A stretch of 64,000 nt of DNA, from assembly GCA_050084985.1 (NCBI GenBank), contig JBITNC010000002.1, forward strand, positions 372,001 through 436,000, read 5' to 3'. Origin of the DNA: Nageia nagi (Eukaryota > Pinophyta). Below are positions 33,590 to 44,530 of this stretch, one piece after another. The stretch's first letter is position 1. Every line of letters starts with the position of its first letter. Made by a program: the position numbers and the translations under genes. The notes under the pieces were generated by a model. It saw only the letters and a program-made list of their open reading frames with translations. It had not been told where the DNA came from and ran no database searches.

Positions 33590-33725
33590 ATTTTTATTAA
33601 TTTAGACCAAATATGATCTCTACATGATGAAATAACTTTACCATTGGATATATCTTATCGAATACATGTGAAATGAGTGGTCACATGACCCCTTTTGGAT
33701 CAAAATTGAACTCTATAAGATGCTC
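33590..33725 (+). repeat. LTR fragment related to the 4-15 kb gypsy element
   Basis: 'attggatatatcttatcgaa' through 'gaaatgagtggtcacatgac' and 'cccctttt' align with 4208-4265 of the 5' LTR. The run gtggtcacatgacccctttt is identical. It is on the + strand, opposite to the gag relic immediately to the right. Confidence 0.7.
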
Positions 33726-33739
33726 AAAATATTACCTCT

Positions 33740-35050
33740 AAAGATGCTCATTTTATTTGACAATGAATATCTATCTCTTCTCTGAGCATAGGTCTATCAT
33801 CTGTATTAGTATTATCATCCATCCTAATTACTTTCTGTTAATGAAATCCTGAATAATATGCCTTAGAATCCTACAATTTCTTGTTCGATATCCAAGTATC
33901 TTGTGATACTTGCAAAATTCCTCATATCAAAAATTTTTAGGCACACCATTAGGGAATTTAGGTTCAACAATAGGTGGAATCTCAATAAGTTTCTCTTTTA
34001 ACAACACATTAAGAATATTGTTAGCAGTATCATTCAACTTAGTATATTTTCTTTGAGGTTTATTATCTCTTTTAGGAGTATTATTTTTATATGCTCAAGT
34101 TTTATGATTGTTATTATCAACATTATTTACTTTAGATTTCTTATTTGTTTTAGGATTGTTTACCTTCTTATCATATGTTTGAGATTTGTTACTACACATA
34201 GCATATAATTTTTTAATACAAGCCTCTTTTTTAAATAAAGCATCCATCATTCACCTAATTTCATATCATAATTAAAGATAACCAAGAGCTTATACACAAG
34301 AAATAATGCATTTGCAAATGTATATTTCAAATCTTGCTCAGGCATTTTAATCTTGTTATAATTTTGTTTCCATTTTTTCATAAAATTAGCTAAAGATTGG
34401 TTAGACAATTGCTTAATTTTACACAAATATTTAAAGTGAACTTTTTCAAAAATATTATATTTAAAGTTTTGCAAAAATTGATGAATCAAATCCTCATACT
34501 TATTAATACTCTTTTTAGGAAGGAAAAAGTATCATTTCAATGCATCATCTTTAAAATATATGAAAACACTTTAGCAAGAAAATCTTTATCATGCATATAT
34601 TCCATAGATTCTTCTTGAAAATTTCTAACATGCATCCTAGGATATTGCAAACCATCAAATTTTGTAAATTTAATACTCTTTTTCCCATTGAGTACTTTAG
34701 AAATAATTCTATCAGTCAAAGGATGCTTTGAGCGAAACAAGAAATAATTAGTGTCATCATTAAGCATCTCCTTTTCCAATTTTTTTATCCTTTCCTTAGT
34801 TGGAATTGAAACTATAGGATATGGATTTTAAATAATAGGTATATTATCTATTGGGGGTGGTGGAGGGGTTTGAGGTGGAACTTTTGCATTTCTAAGTTCA
34901 TTCTCTTTAAGTACAAGAAATGGCCCAATTCTATTTACTCTTTCATGTTCCATTTTAACAAACAATTTCATCACAAACTCTAATTGTTGTGTATAAGGCT
35001 TCAAATGAAAGGGGATATTTGAAATGAAGCTAAAAAGAAGATTCATCAAA
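33740..35050 (-). pseudogene. Ty3/gypsy Gag relic, - strand
   Basis: From 35049 down: a Pro-rich N-terminal region (PPQTPPPPPIDN), then 34779-34537 KFTKFDGLQYPRMHVRNFQE, ESMEYMHDKDFLAKVFSYIL, and 34489-34247 MIHQFLQNFKYNIFEKVHF, QSLANFMKKW and MPEQDLKYTFANAL: the capsid block of plant gypsy Gag. Further down (about 33930-33840) FCKYHKILGYRTRNCRILRH and IIQDFINRK form a Tat-type zinc finger. Stops and frameshifts occur throughout. No protease or pol follows; it is cut at the LTR scrap near 33.72 kb. Confidence 0.82.
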
Positions 35051-35350
35051 TTCTAGATCTAGTTACAAAAATACCAGCAATTTGAGCTAGACATCGACAA
35101 CCACATCCCAATTGCAAGTGACTCTGCAAAAGCCCCAAAGAGGCACCATTGAATTGAGAAATTCAAACATTGTAATGATCTTATTGAGGTCACACAAATA
35201 TGTAATAGAACATTCATTTGTATTAATAAAATTCATCTTATTTGCTAACAGGTTGCATTTTTATGTTGACACATAGTGAGCCCAAATATGATGCTAGCCA
35301 TGGACTCCAGAAGGATGGCCCCATGGAATTGACCAATCATCATTAATATA
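35051..35350. other. No gene seen; joins gag relic to the tandem array
   Basis: No coding signal on either strand. Its right end (about 35290-35345: 'ggatggccccatggaattga') recurs diverged near 36415 and 38500, so it is the start of a repeated module. Confidence 0.5.
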
Positions 35351-35830
35351 AGATAAAGGCATGTTCATGATTAAGTGTATCATATGATATAAAATGATCT
35401 AATTTCATCAACATAAATTGTTCATGATCAAGTGCACTATATATGATATAAAAAGATCCAAACTACAAAGATATGTGATATTAAATGATCTAATTACACC
35501 ATATTAGTCTGAAATGATGCTGCTATACCATATGGCATGAAACAAAAAGTATACCATATGATATAAAATGATCCAATACATCAACATATGTTCATGATCA
35601 AGTGCCCCATATGATATAAAATGATCTAAATGCAACAACATATGATATGAAATGATCTAATTACACCATATTGGTATGAATGAAATGATGCTACTATACT
35701 ATATGATATGAAATGATATAAATACACCATATAGTTTGAAATAATGTGTTTATACCATATGATATGAAATATACACCAACATATGATACAAAATTGATCT
35801 AAGTACACCATACAGTCAAAAATGATATAG
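35351..35830. repeat. AT-rich tandem array (catatgatatgaaatgatc type)
   Basis: At least ten variants of 'accatatgatatgaaatgatctaaatacacca' in irregular spacing of roughly 30-45 bp, with interspersed 'ttcatgatcaagtgc'. Shorter blocks of the same family are at 36476-36660 and 38555-38770. Confidence 0.85.
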
Positions 35831-36055
35831 TTGGAAAAAACATGCTTATAATAATTAGCAATTGTTCAACTTAGAAATTTAAATGTTATGTTGTCTTACC
35901 TTAATAATATATCTTTTCCCCATGATAACTTGTTCAAAACATCATGAATTATTCTCAAATGATTCGAATATGCTCTATAGTTTTGATTATTGCTCAATCA
36001 ATTCAAATATGCTCTACAATATTGCTACCACAACATTTTGATTTACAAGCACCAA

Positions 36056-36345
36056 GTATAAATATCACATCATTCATCTTGTGAAAAATATTGAGCCTTG
36101 TGTATTGTTTCACATTTTGCATACATGTTTATCAAGGTAGTCACAACCATAATATTCAAGGAAAGACCATTTTCAACTACTCTTTTACGGATGTCCATAC
36201 TTTCTTTTAGAGATCATATTTTGCATACATGTTTATGGGCCTTGATTATTATTCCACATTTTGCATACATGTCTATCCAAGCATTCAAAACCATAATATT
36301 TGATTTACAAAGCACCAAGTAGATACATACACACACCCAATTCAA
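36056..36345 (-). pseudogene. PPR gene fragment (copy 1)
   Basis: The - strand reads WIDMYAKCGIIIKAHKH, later RVVENGLSLNIMVVTTLINM and YAKCETIHKAQ. This matches PPR motifs (GF..DV.V.TALIDMYAKCG.I..A). It is broken by frameshifts. A diverged duplicate is at 38158-38400. PPR proteins are organellar RNA-binding factors; this one is not functional. Confidence 0.82.
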
Positions 36346-36475
36346 AGTTTCTTAGTATTTTGGCATCCAAGATCAATCAAAGTGATCCAAATTATGATGT
36401 TGACAATGGGATATCGAAGGATTTACCAATGGAATTGACAAATCACCTTTTATATATATGTAAATGATGAAATAT

Positions 36476-36665
36476 AAAGCATGTTCATAATCAAGTGCAC
36501 CATATGATATAACATGATCCAAATGCATCAACATATGTTCATGCTCAAGTGCACCATATGATATAAAATTATCCAAATACACCAACATATGATATGAAAA
36601 GATCTAATTACACCATTTTGGTCTGAAATGATGTTATTGTACCATATGATATGAAATTATTCAAA
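36476..36665. repeat. AT-rich tandem array block 2
   Basis: Several units of 'caccatatgatataaaatgatccaaa', the same family as 35351-35830. Confidence 0.8.
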
Positions 36666-36759
36666 TATGCTCTAAAATACTACTATCATAATATTTCAAT
36701 TTACAAGCACCAAGTAGACACATCCACATACCTTAGTAGCACTTTTTTTAAAAAATGAA

Positions 36760-36880
36760 ATAGAACGTAAAACCTGATAGACATAAATGCAAAATGTGGA
36801 TGATGCATGATGCAGACATAGTTTCATATATTGCAATAGTTGGAGGAAATGTAATTCATGGCTACAATAAAGATGCCCTT
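36760..36880 (+). pseudogene. PPR gene fragment, + strand
   Basis: In shifting frames the + strand reads LIDINAKCG and MHDADIVSYIAIVGGNVIHG YNKDAL, like the PPR pattern LIDMYAKCG...M.D.DVVSWTAMIAGY...G..KEAL. It is opposite in strand to the neighbouring PPR pieces. Confidence 0.65.
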
Positions 36881-37179
36881 AAACTTTAATCTGATGAACC
36901 ACTTGGTAACCACATGTTTTTTATGTTTGGCTAAGTATTACAAGCATATTTTTGCCAACTTATCACATGTTATAATATATTTTTAAAATAAATTTGATAC
37001 AGACCATGCAATGAAGCATCCCACAACATATTCCATTATGTTCATCTGACACATGCACACATCCAATTCAAGGTTTATGAGTTTTTTGGGCACTTAGGGG
37101 CATTTGGCATATTAACAAGGTGATACGAAAGGATACAAAGTGCAATAAGGTATTTCATTCAATGACCTTATAGCATTCT

Positions 37180-37560
37180 TCCACAGTCCATGAGCTTTTA
37201 TTCTTATGCATCTTGCAATATATGCCTATTCTTTGAATTTTTCTACATTCTTTTAGAAAACTCGTTAATCCTACAAATATTGCAGACTATGAAACTATGT
37301 TTGTGTCATGCATTTTTTTAAACTTATCCTAAGTCTAGTGTATTCTTCCATATGTTTCATGTGTCTATGGGCTTTTTCAAAAAATCCATTTTGTGTATCA
37401 TGCAATCATTATAGACCATAAAATTATGTTTTCATCATGCATCTTATCAATCTTCCATATATTTCATGTGTTTATGGGCCTTTTTTAGAAAACCCATTTT
37501 ATGTATCATGCAATCATTGTAGAGTATGAAACTTTATTTTTGTTATGCATCTTGTCAAAC
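37180..37560 (-). pseudogene. Tandem PPR units (about 105-107 bp, 3-4 copies)
   Basis: The - strand gives FDKMHNKNKVSYSTMIA, then DKMHDENIILWSIMIA, then KKMHDTNIVS-stop-SAI, each followed by a YxKxxF-like stretch. These are the PPR 'FDKMP.RNVVSWSTMIAGY.K.GF' unit. The DNA repeats with a period close to 107 bp (35-36 codons), the length of one PPR motif. Stops occur in every unit. Confidence 0.8.
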
Positions 37561-38000
37561 AAACCTACAATATTAAATTTACAATCTCCAAGTAGACACA
37601 TCCACATACCCAATTCAAGGTTTATGGGTATTTTAGAAATGAATTTCAAAGCTCCCATATCTTGCACAAACTATAACATTCAATTTATGAGCACCAATTA
37701 AACACATCTACATACCCAATTCAGAATTTATGGGTATTTTGGAAATGAAGTTAAAAGCTTCCTTAAGATAGCCTTCTCAAACCATAACATTTGATTTACA
37801 AGCATCGAGTAGATACATGTATACACTCAATTCAAGGTTTATGGATATTTTGGCAATGAAGTTCAAAGCTCCCTCAAAATAGCCTACATGAATCATAATA
37901 TTCTATTTACAAGTATGAAGTAGACACATACACACACCCAATTCAGAGTTTATGGGTATTTTGAAAATGAAGTTCAAATCTCTTTCAAGATAGCTTGCAT
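37561..38000 (-). pseudogene. Tandem PPR E-type units (about 111 bp, 4 copies)
   Basis: Four copies start near 37611, 37717, 37828 and 37939 (106-111 bp apart). On the - strand each reads like EGALNFIAKIPINLELSVYM then YLLDACKSN, resembling the PPR C-terminal segment (EA..FI.KMPI.PDA.VW..LLGACR.H). Copy identity is high enough to see by eye, so amplification came after the original gene was captured or lost. Confidence 0.8.
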
Positions 38001-38157
38001 AGCCAAAAAGTTCAACAATGCATGTATAATGATAAATCCTACAATTGTAAGATTTGCACAAAATGAAATACTTGTAGATACTTTTAAGTAGATGTAATTA
38101 TCAGGTGTAAAACTAACTACATGAAGAAACATTATACTTTAAGAAAGTATCATTTTA

Positions 38158-38480
38158 TACCACATCATGCATCTTGTGAAATAAATATCAAGCCTTGTGT
38201 ATTATTTCACATTTTACATACATGTCTATCAAGGCAATCACAACCACAATATTCAAGGCAAAACCACTTTCAACTACTCCTTGACATATGTTTATACCTT
38301 CTTGTAGAACTCATATTTTGCATGTATATGGGCCTTGAGTATTGTTCCACACTTTGCATCCATGTCTATTTAGATATTCAAAATGATAACATTCAATTTA
38401 CAAAGCACCAAGTAGACACATCTAATTCAAGTTTTATGGGTATTTTGGCACCCAATCTCAATCAAAGTGATCTAAATTAT
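38158..38480 (-). pseudogene. PPR gene fragment (copy 2)
   Basis: Diverged duplicate of 36056-36345, about 2.1 kb away. Both share 'cacatcattcatcttgtgaa', 'gccttgtgtatt.tttcacattt' and 'aaccac/taatattcaagg'. The - strand retains IDMDAKCGTILKAH. Frames are broken. Confidence 0.75.
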
Positions 38481-38554
38481 GATTTTGGTCATAGGCTATC
38501 AAAGGATGGCCCAATAGAATTGGCTAGTCACCATTTATATATATGAAAAAGATG

Positions 38555-38770
38555 AAAGATAAAGGCATGTTTACAATCAAGTACACCATATCATGTAAAA
38601 TGATCCAAATGCTTCAACATGTATTCATGATCAAGTGAAAAATATGATATAACATGATCCAAATGCACCAACATATGATATGAAATGATCTAGTTACACC
38701 ATATTGGTTTGGAATGATTCTATTGTATCATATGATATGAAATTATTCAAATATGATCTATAGTACTACT
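38555..38770. repeat. AT-rich tandem array block 3
   Basis: Repeated 'accaacatatgatatgaaatgatct' units, the same family as 35351-35830. Confidence 0.8.
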
Positions 38771-38839
38771 ACCACAACATTTGATTTACAAGAACCAATT
38801 AGACACATCCACACACCTAAGAAGCACTTTTTGAAAAAT

Positions 38840-38960
38840 TGAAGTGGAACATAAAACTAATAGACATGTTCACAAAATGTGGAAGATACATGTTGTAAAT
38901 ATAGTTTCATGGACTGTAATGTGGAATATGTATGATGCAGACAATTTCATATCATATGTC
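38840..38960 (+). pseudogene. PPR gene fragment, + strand (copy 2)
   Basis: LIDMFTKCGRY then, in a shifted frame, VNIVSWTVM, followed by an inexact repeat (catgatgcaga). It is the counterpart of 36760-36880 in the 2.1 kb duplication. Confidence 0.65.
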
Positions 38961-38999
38961 ATAATTTATTCATATAAACATTTTCATATAGGTCAAGCA

Positions 39000-40941
39000 A
39001 TAAAGTAACCCATAACATGTTCCATTATTTTCATCTCATCATTTTGTATATACAATAAGACATACACTTAGGAAGCACATATTTTTTCTATGTTTAGATA
39101 AGTATTACAAGTCAAGAAAAGAAGGAGCCCACAGCATGTTCCATTATTTTCGAGCACTTAAAATATTTTCATCATTTCAAGTTTTTTTATATGAGTGGTT
39201 GGAGGAGAGAGGTGCATTTAGATTATTTCATAAATTGGCAAGATCAGAGAGAAGAGGTTAGACTAGATGAGGGGATACGTAAGACCAGAGGACATGAGGT
39301 GATATGAGGGGATACATGGTATAAATTATTTTGCTTCACATTATATGGCTATGCCTATAGGGAAAAATCATTTCATGCCATATGGTATAGTTGCAATTAC
39401 CTCGTTATATTGCAAACTCTACAATTTAAGCATCCAGGTTGGTTGTATAGTAACATTATGAACAATGCTAAAGCATAATAGTGATATATATTTTGAGAGC
39501 TTGTAAATGTAGCTAGACTTGAATTTTCTAATTCATGATGTTTTGCACATGTTATCCAAGAGAAAAGACATCCAACATTTATATCTTGTTGTGCTTATTG
39601 TGGAGGTAAGCAACATAGCATATCAACTAGGATAATGTAGATAGAATTATTAATAGATAGCATGGATTAAAAATTATGTCTATATCATTTTCATACTTAT
39701 CATAGTGGTTTCTCATAATTCAATAATTATAATCATGTCATTTTCCATAATTGAAATTTCCAGTAACTTTTCAAGTGCCTAACGAATCATTATTCATTAT
39801 TATTATCTCAGATTCAAAGATTGGCATCAATATCAAATATAACCCAAATTATGTATATAAAGCATAGAAACATAAGCATAAATATATTTATATTTATGTA
39901 TTAACTATTGTAGCATAAAAATATCTACAAGTAAAAATGTATTCATGTTTCTATGTAATTTACAAAAAGGATATCTACAAGTATAAACTTGTTCTTATTT
40001 TTTTAGATCTTTTACAAAAGGATATCCAATACATACAATCTAATAAGAATCTTATATCCCTAATTTCAATAGAGCTGTTAGTGTTAATTAATAAGCAACA
40101 CTAAACCAATCACTAATGCAAAATGAATATGAGATCCCAACTTATATGTTCTTCAAAGATTAGGGGGAAAATAGAGACTACCATATTCATCCTATTATTG
40201 TTCTTCAAAAAGTATCAGCATGAAACATCACCTAAGGTTACTAAAATAAAAAAGGGCCAAAACTAATCATGCGATGACATCCTAGTAAGCCCATTACCTT
40301 AAATTTTCTATCATAATAACATGGATATTGTCCTTGTCCATGAATTTTGAATTACATTACTTGAACCATACAAGGGGATAAAAGCATCATGCTAGAAATG
40401 TAATAAAAAAAGTTTACATGAGATTAGCCATATATAGATATACACACATTATATTTCAACCCTTAAATTAAGATCTTTAAAGTTACTTTGGGAGTCTCAA
40501 AATTTGAAGACCTTCATTTCCATAAAGTGATGCCACATAAATTATACCATAAATCATTTACTTGTCATGTCTAACCCTATAATTATCATTGATATAATAT
40601 CATATTGCTTGTCATTTCCTATAGCAATCTGGATTGTGATTGTAAGGAAAAGCAAAAAATGAGATAGGGTCAAACTCAAAAATGCTTATACCCATTTTAA
40701 GGAAATTAACTCAATAAACCCTCAATTGAAGAGGTATAATTCACTCATTGTTACTAGCAATGGTATTAGCCTAAACCAAGAATAACAAAACCCAAAAATT
40801 TTACAACATACCTACCTCACATTCAAGTTTCAAATAAGAAATTAAGGCATAGAAAATATGTACTTACCACTTTAGAGGTGACAAAGAGGCAAACCATGTA
40901 GTCCTCAAAATAAAAGGTAAACTTAGTATAACAAAAATGAG
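39000..40941. other. No gene seen
   Basis: AT-rich non-coding sequence. The stretch at 39190-39310 (ggttggaggagagaggtg...ggggatac) resembles the reverse complement of 47.32-47.46 kb, a weak inverted similarity on either side of the chromovirus. Confidence 0.5.
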
Positions 40942-40946
40942 GTTTC
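40942..40946. repeat. Target site duplication GTTTC (left)
   Basis: GTTTC precedes the 5' LTR and recurs at 46977-46981 directly after the 3' LTR. Confidence 0.9.
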
Positions 40947-41356
40947 TATTAGGATCCCACATCCTAATATTTTAGTGTTAGTATTAGTATTTTATTAAAT
41001 TATTGGCCTATATTGTAAACCATAATATTTTGATTATAAGGGTAGGGCCCGATTTTGCATTACTATTAGGGTTAGGGTTAGTTTAATATAAATAGATGGA
41101 AGTGTATGGAGAAAGGCATCTTGAACATTATTTTTTGCCTTTGGAGTTGTAAGGAGGTAGCCCCCTCGAAGTGGCCTATGATTCTGGTACTATTTAGTAA
41201 AATCTTATCCTTATCTACTATTTGATGCTATTTCATGTTCTATTTACTAGTGCATGCTTTGTTATTTCCAATAGATAGTTGTCATTTCTTGTTTCAAATC
41301 AATATTCATTTCATTTCTACAATATTTCCCTTTTTCATAATTATAACATTGTAACA
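40947..41356 (+). repeat. 5' LTR of chromovirus
   Basis: It starts TATTAGGATCCC (TG mutated to TA) and ends ATTGTAACA. A TATA-like taatataaatag is at about 41085. It contains ttagggttaggg, also present in the 3' LTR. It matches 46566-46976 end to end. Confidence 0.93.
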
Positions 41357-41358
41357 TC

Positions 41359-41372
41359 TGGTATCAAAGCTC
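41359..41372 (+). other. Primer binding site, initiator-Met type
   Basis: TGGTATCAAAGCTC is two bases inside the 5' LTR, close to the standard TGGTATCAGAGC. Confidence 0.85.
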
Positions 41373-42137
41373 TTTCCTAGGCCATTCTGTTGGACAAAAA
41401 TAAAAACAAAACAAAAAAAATTAGAGGTCTAGGCTAGAAACCCTATACCAAGGGTTTTAAAATATCCAAGAGGATCTATCATTTTTGGCTAAGCACACTT
41501 GCCCATAAAGCTATGTGTGAAGTGAGGTGTAAAAAACTCTACACCAATACCCAAGCCTCAAATAGAACCCTACATGAAATTGGACTCCACGTACCAAAAG
41601 GTATATCAAAGACTATCTAGGCTATAAATGAAAACTAGGTAGGAAGTTGTGTTGACTATATGTAAACTATAGTGCACTAGCAAGTGCCATTGGAAAGTTA
41701 CTTATCATAGAAGCCATCTCTGTAGCCTCTTTCCTAGCAAAATTTGGATAGGAGGGGTGTTTAGACAAGCCTACAGAGAAAATAATCCTTACCCTAGATT
41801 CATTACTTCACACAAAAAACCTCGATTTGGGAAGTAGAATTTACAACATGTAATTTTTCAAAGCCACCAAAACTAGTAGTTCAAAGGTAGCAAAAACTTC
41901 AAAGCAAAATAACTAAAAATCTATTCCATTTCAGCAATTTTTAATAAAAGTAGATAGACCCATAGATGTAAAAAAAAAAGTTCAAGGGTCTAAAAATCAT
42001 CATTAGGAGACCTAGTCCAATGTGGTCATCTTTTCGAGCTGATCATTTTGATATATTACACCCATACACTTTTTTGGGCACTTTCTAAAAATATCAATTT
42101 CCAAAAATATCAGCTTCAAAAATAGAAATTTTTAGAA
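41373..42137 (+). other. Chromovirus 5' leader
   Basis: No ORF seen between the primer site and the putative Gag start at 42138. Confidence 0.55.
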
Positions 42138-43090
42138 ATGACACCTAAAATAAGATCACAAACAGTAGCACAAGCTGATCCTACCATGATGACATTTCAA
42201 ACTATGATCCAACAAATGGTAGATACACTTACTAGTACACTTAGAGCAAAAATTTGATAAATACAAACATAAATACAAACCCTTGATAGTAAATGTGATA
42301 GTGTTTAACTAAGCCTTAGTCATACCAATAATGCATCCAGTTCACAGCAATTAAGGCAGTCAAGAAATCCATAAGGGTATCATCATAACTTTCAAAGCCA
42401 ACAAGGTGGGTTCATTCTTCCTTGCACAACCAAATTGGATTTTCCTCAATTTGATGGAGATAATCCCAATGGCTAGATTTACAAAGCTAGATAGTATTTC
42501 ACATTGAACCAAATCCCAAAGGATTTGAAGGTGCACATGGCATCTTTTAATTTGGATCATGAGGCTCTCCAATGGCACCAATGGTACTCCAAAATGCATC
42601 CTGCTCCTTCATGGGATAAATTCACTCAATAATTATTGAACCATTTTGGTCCTAATGACTATGAAAACTTCATAAGGGCATTGACCAACTTACGTCAAAC
42701 TATAATAATCAAGGAATACCAAAATCAATTTGAGAAATTGGCAAATCACATAGAGGGGTTAGATGATGCATTTTTCACAAGTTGTTTTATTAGTGGTTTA
42801 AAGAAAGAAATTAAACCTAAGCTCAAAATGTTTATTCCCAAAACTATGATGGATGCTATTACCTTGGAAAAGCTCACTGAAGATAAAGCCAATACTCATT
42901 GATGAAATACAAGACCTCCATTCACCAAAATAGATAATATTACCCATTCCTCTAATAACATAAGTGCCCCACCACTGAATTGCATAATGTAAACTAAGAA
43001 GTTGATGTGGGCAAAAATGGAAGAGCATCAAAAGAAAGGCTTTTGCTATAATTGTGATGAGAATTTTTTCATGGTCATCATTATACACAA
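42138..43090 (+). pseudogene. Chromovirus Gag
   Basis: The ATG at 42138 opens a frame reading MTPKIRSQTVAQADPTMMTF, with a stop pair after about 35 codons. The same frame then resumes: CTTKLDFPQFDGDNPNG (about 42420), FNLDHEALQWHQWY, WDKFTQ-stop-LLNHFGPNDYEN, YQNQFEKLANHIEGL and CFISGLKKEIKP, which is the standard chromovirus Gag order (L..P.FDG.DP..W...F..L...A..W...F...F). A zinc knuckle begins GFCYNCDE near 43030 but is frameshifted there. Gag builds the particle. Confidence 0.88.
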
Positions 43091-43620
43091 CAAAAGTTAT
43101 ATTTGCTTGATGTTGATGCTCCTAGTGAGGAGGGATATGAGAGTGTTATTGAAGAGGCTATAGAGGAAATTCCATATGAGGAGGCCCCAGTTATCTCTTA
43201 CAATGCATTGGTAGGAATTACCACCCCTCAAACTATGAAGGTCAAAGGGTTCTTTAAAAAGTGCCCTCTCATAATATTGTTGGATTCGGGAAGTACTCAT
43301 AATTTCATTGATCCATGAGTGGCTAAGGTTGCTAATTGTTACATCCACCCTATAAATAATTTTGAGGTTATGATTGGTAATGGAGGAAAAATAGCATGTA
43401 AAGGCACATGTCACAATGTCAAACTGAGCATGGACCACTATACTTTGAAAAGCAACATGTATGCTTTACCACTTAGGGGATGTGATATAGTTTTGAGGGT
43501 ACAATGGTTGAGGACTTTGGGCACCATACAGTGGAATTTTGTAGAGCTATGGATGACCTTCAAAATAGATGAACAAGATCATACTCTTAGGGTATTATAA
43601 GGGGGATCTATACAAATTGT
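43091..43620 (+). pseudogene. Chromovirus protease
   Basis: The frame from 43103 reads acidic linker, then ISYNALVGITTPQTMKVKGF, CPLIILLDSGSTHNFID with the catalytic D-S-G intact (about 43276), one stop, and VMIGNGGKIACKGTC, CDIVLRVQWLRTLGTIQWNF, matching the protease flap and end (family: V.VANG..I...G...GCDMVLGVQWL..LG...WDF). A stop at 43600 ends the open stretch. Confidence 0.9.
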
Positions 43621-44530
43621 GAGCTCACATCGCATGGAAAAGATCCTACAAAAAATTGGAAAAGGGATGCTGGCACAATTATACTCTTTATCAATCTTCA
43701 AATCTAAAATCATAGAGCCTAAGGATCTGTAGCCCATCTTAAGTAAGCATTCAAGTACCTTTGAGGAACCAAGGGGCTTACCACCTAAGTGATCACATGA
43801 TCATGCTATCCAATTGGTGCTAGGAAGTCACCCACTAAACATTCATCCTTATCAATATCCTTGTTTATAGAAAAATGAAATTGAAAAATTAGTTAAGGAA
43901 CTGTTGGATGCAGGAGTAATCTGACATAGCGTAAGCCCATACTCTTCTCTAGTTATATTGGTTTATAATAAATATGGTTCTTGGCATATGTGTGTAGATT
44001 TTAGGGCCCTCAACAAAACTACCATTAAGGATAAATTTCCCATCCTGGTCATTGATGAACTATTAGATGAACTGCATAGGGCAAGATATTTTTTTAAGCT
44101 AGACCTACGATCTGGGTATCACCAAATCCACCTCAAGGAGGAGGATATATTTAAAACTACATTTCATACCCATGAGGGCCATTATGAGTTCTTGGTCATG
44201 CCTTTTGGCCTCACAAATGCTCCATCCATGTTTCAAAGTTTAATGAATCAAGTGTTTCATCCATTCCTTAGAAAATTAATTTTAGTTTTCTTTGATGATA
44301 TCTTGATCTACAGTAAGACATGGCAAGAACATATGACACATGTTTACCAAACCTTACAAATCTTGAAGGAACACCAGCTATATGCAAAAAAAATCAAAAT
44401 GTTTATTCAGCTGGAGGGAAATTGACTTCTTAGGCCATGTTATATCCGAAGAGAGAGTTAAGGTGGATCCATATAATATTACTGACATGCAAAATTGGTT
44501 TATTCCTACATCTTTGAAAAGTCTCTAAGG
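43621..44530 (+). pseudogene. Chromovirus reverse transcriptase
   Basis: After PHLRLPPK-like and HAIQLVLGSHPLNIHPYQYP sequence, the open stretch 43958-44425 reads [59 protein letters not shown] and [12 protein letters not shown]. All RT blocks and the catalytic FFDD are present. A frameshift near 44415 (within what should be [10 protein letters not shown]) separates it from the connection and RNase H. Upstream stops are at about 43730, 43788, 43869 and 43921. Confidence 0.93.

Noticed and set aside
38121-38546. + strand ORF of 141 codons
   Set aside because: The - strand of the same DNA carries PPR motifs, and the + strand reading has no recognisable motif.
41064-41086. ttagggttagggttag looks like telomere repeat
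   Set aside because: Only about two and a half units, not the usual plant TTTAGGG phase, and it occurs at the same place in both chromovirus LTRs (also near 46685). It is part of the LTR sequence.
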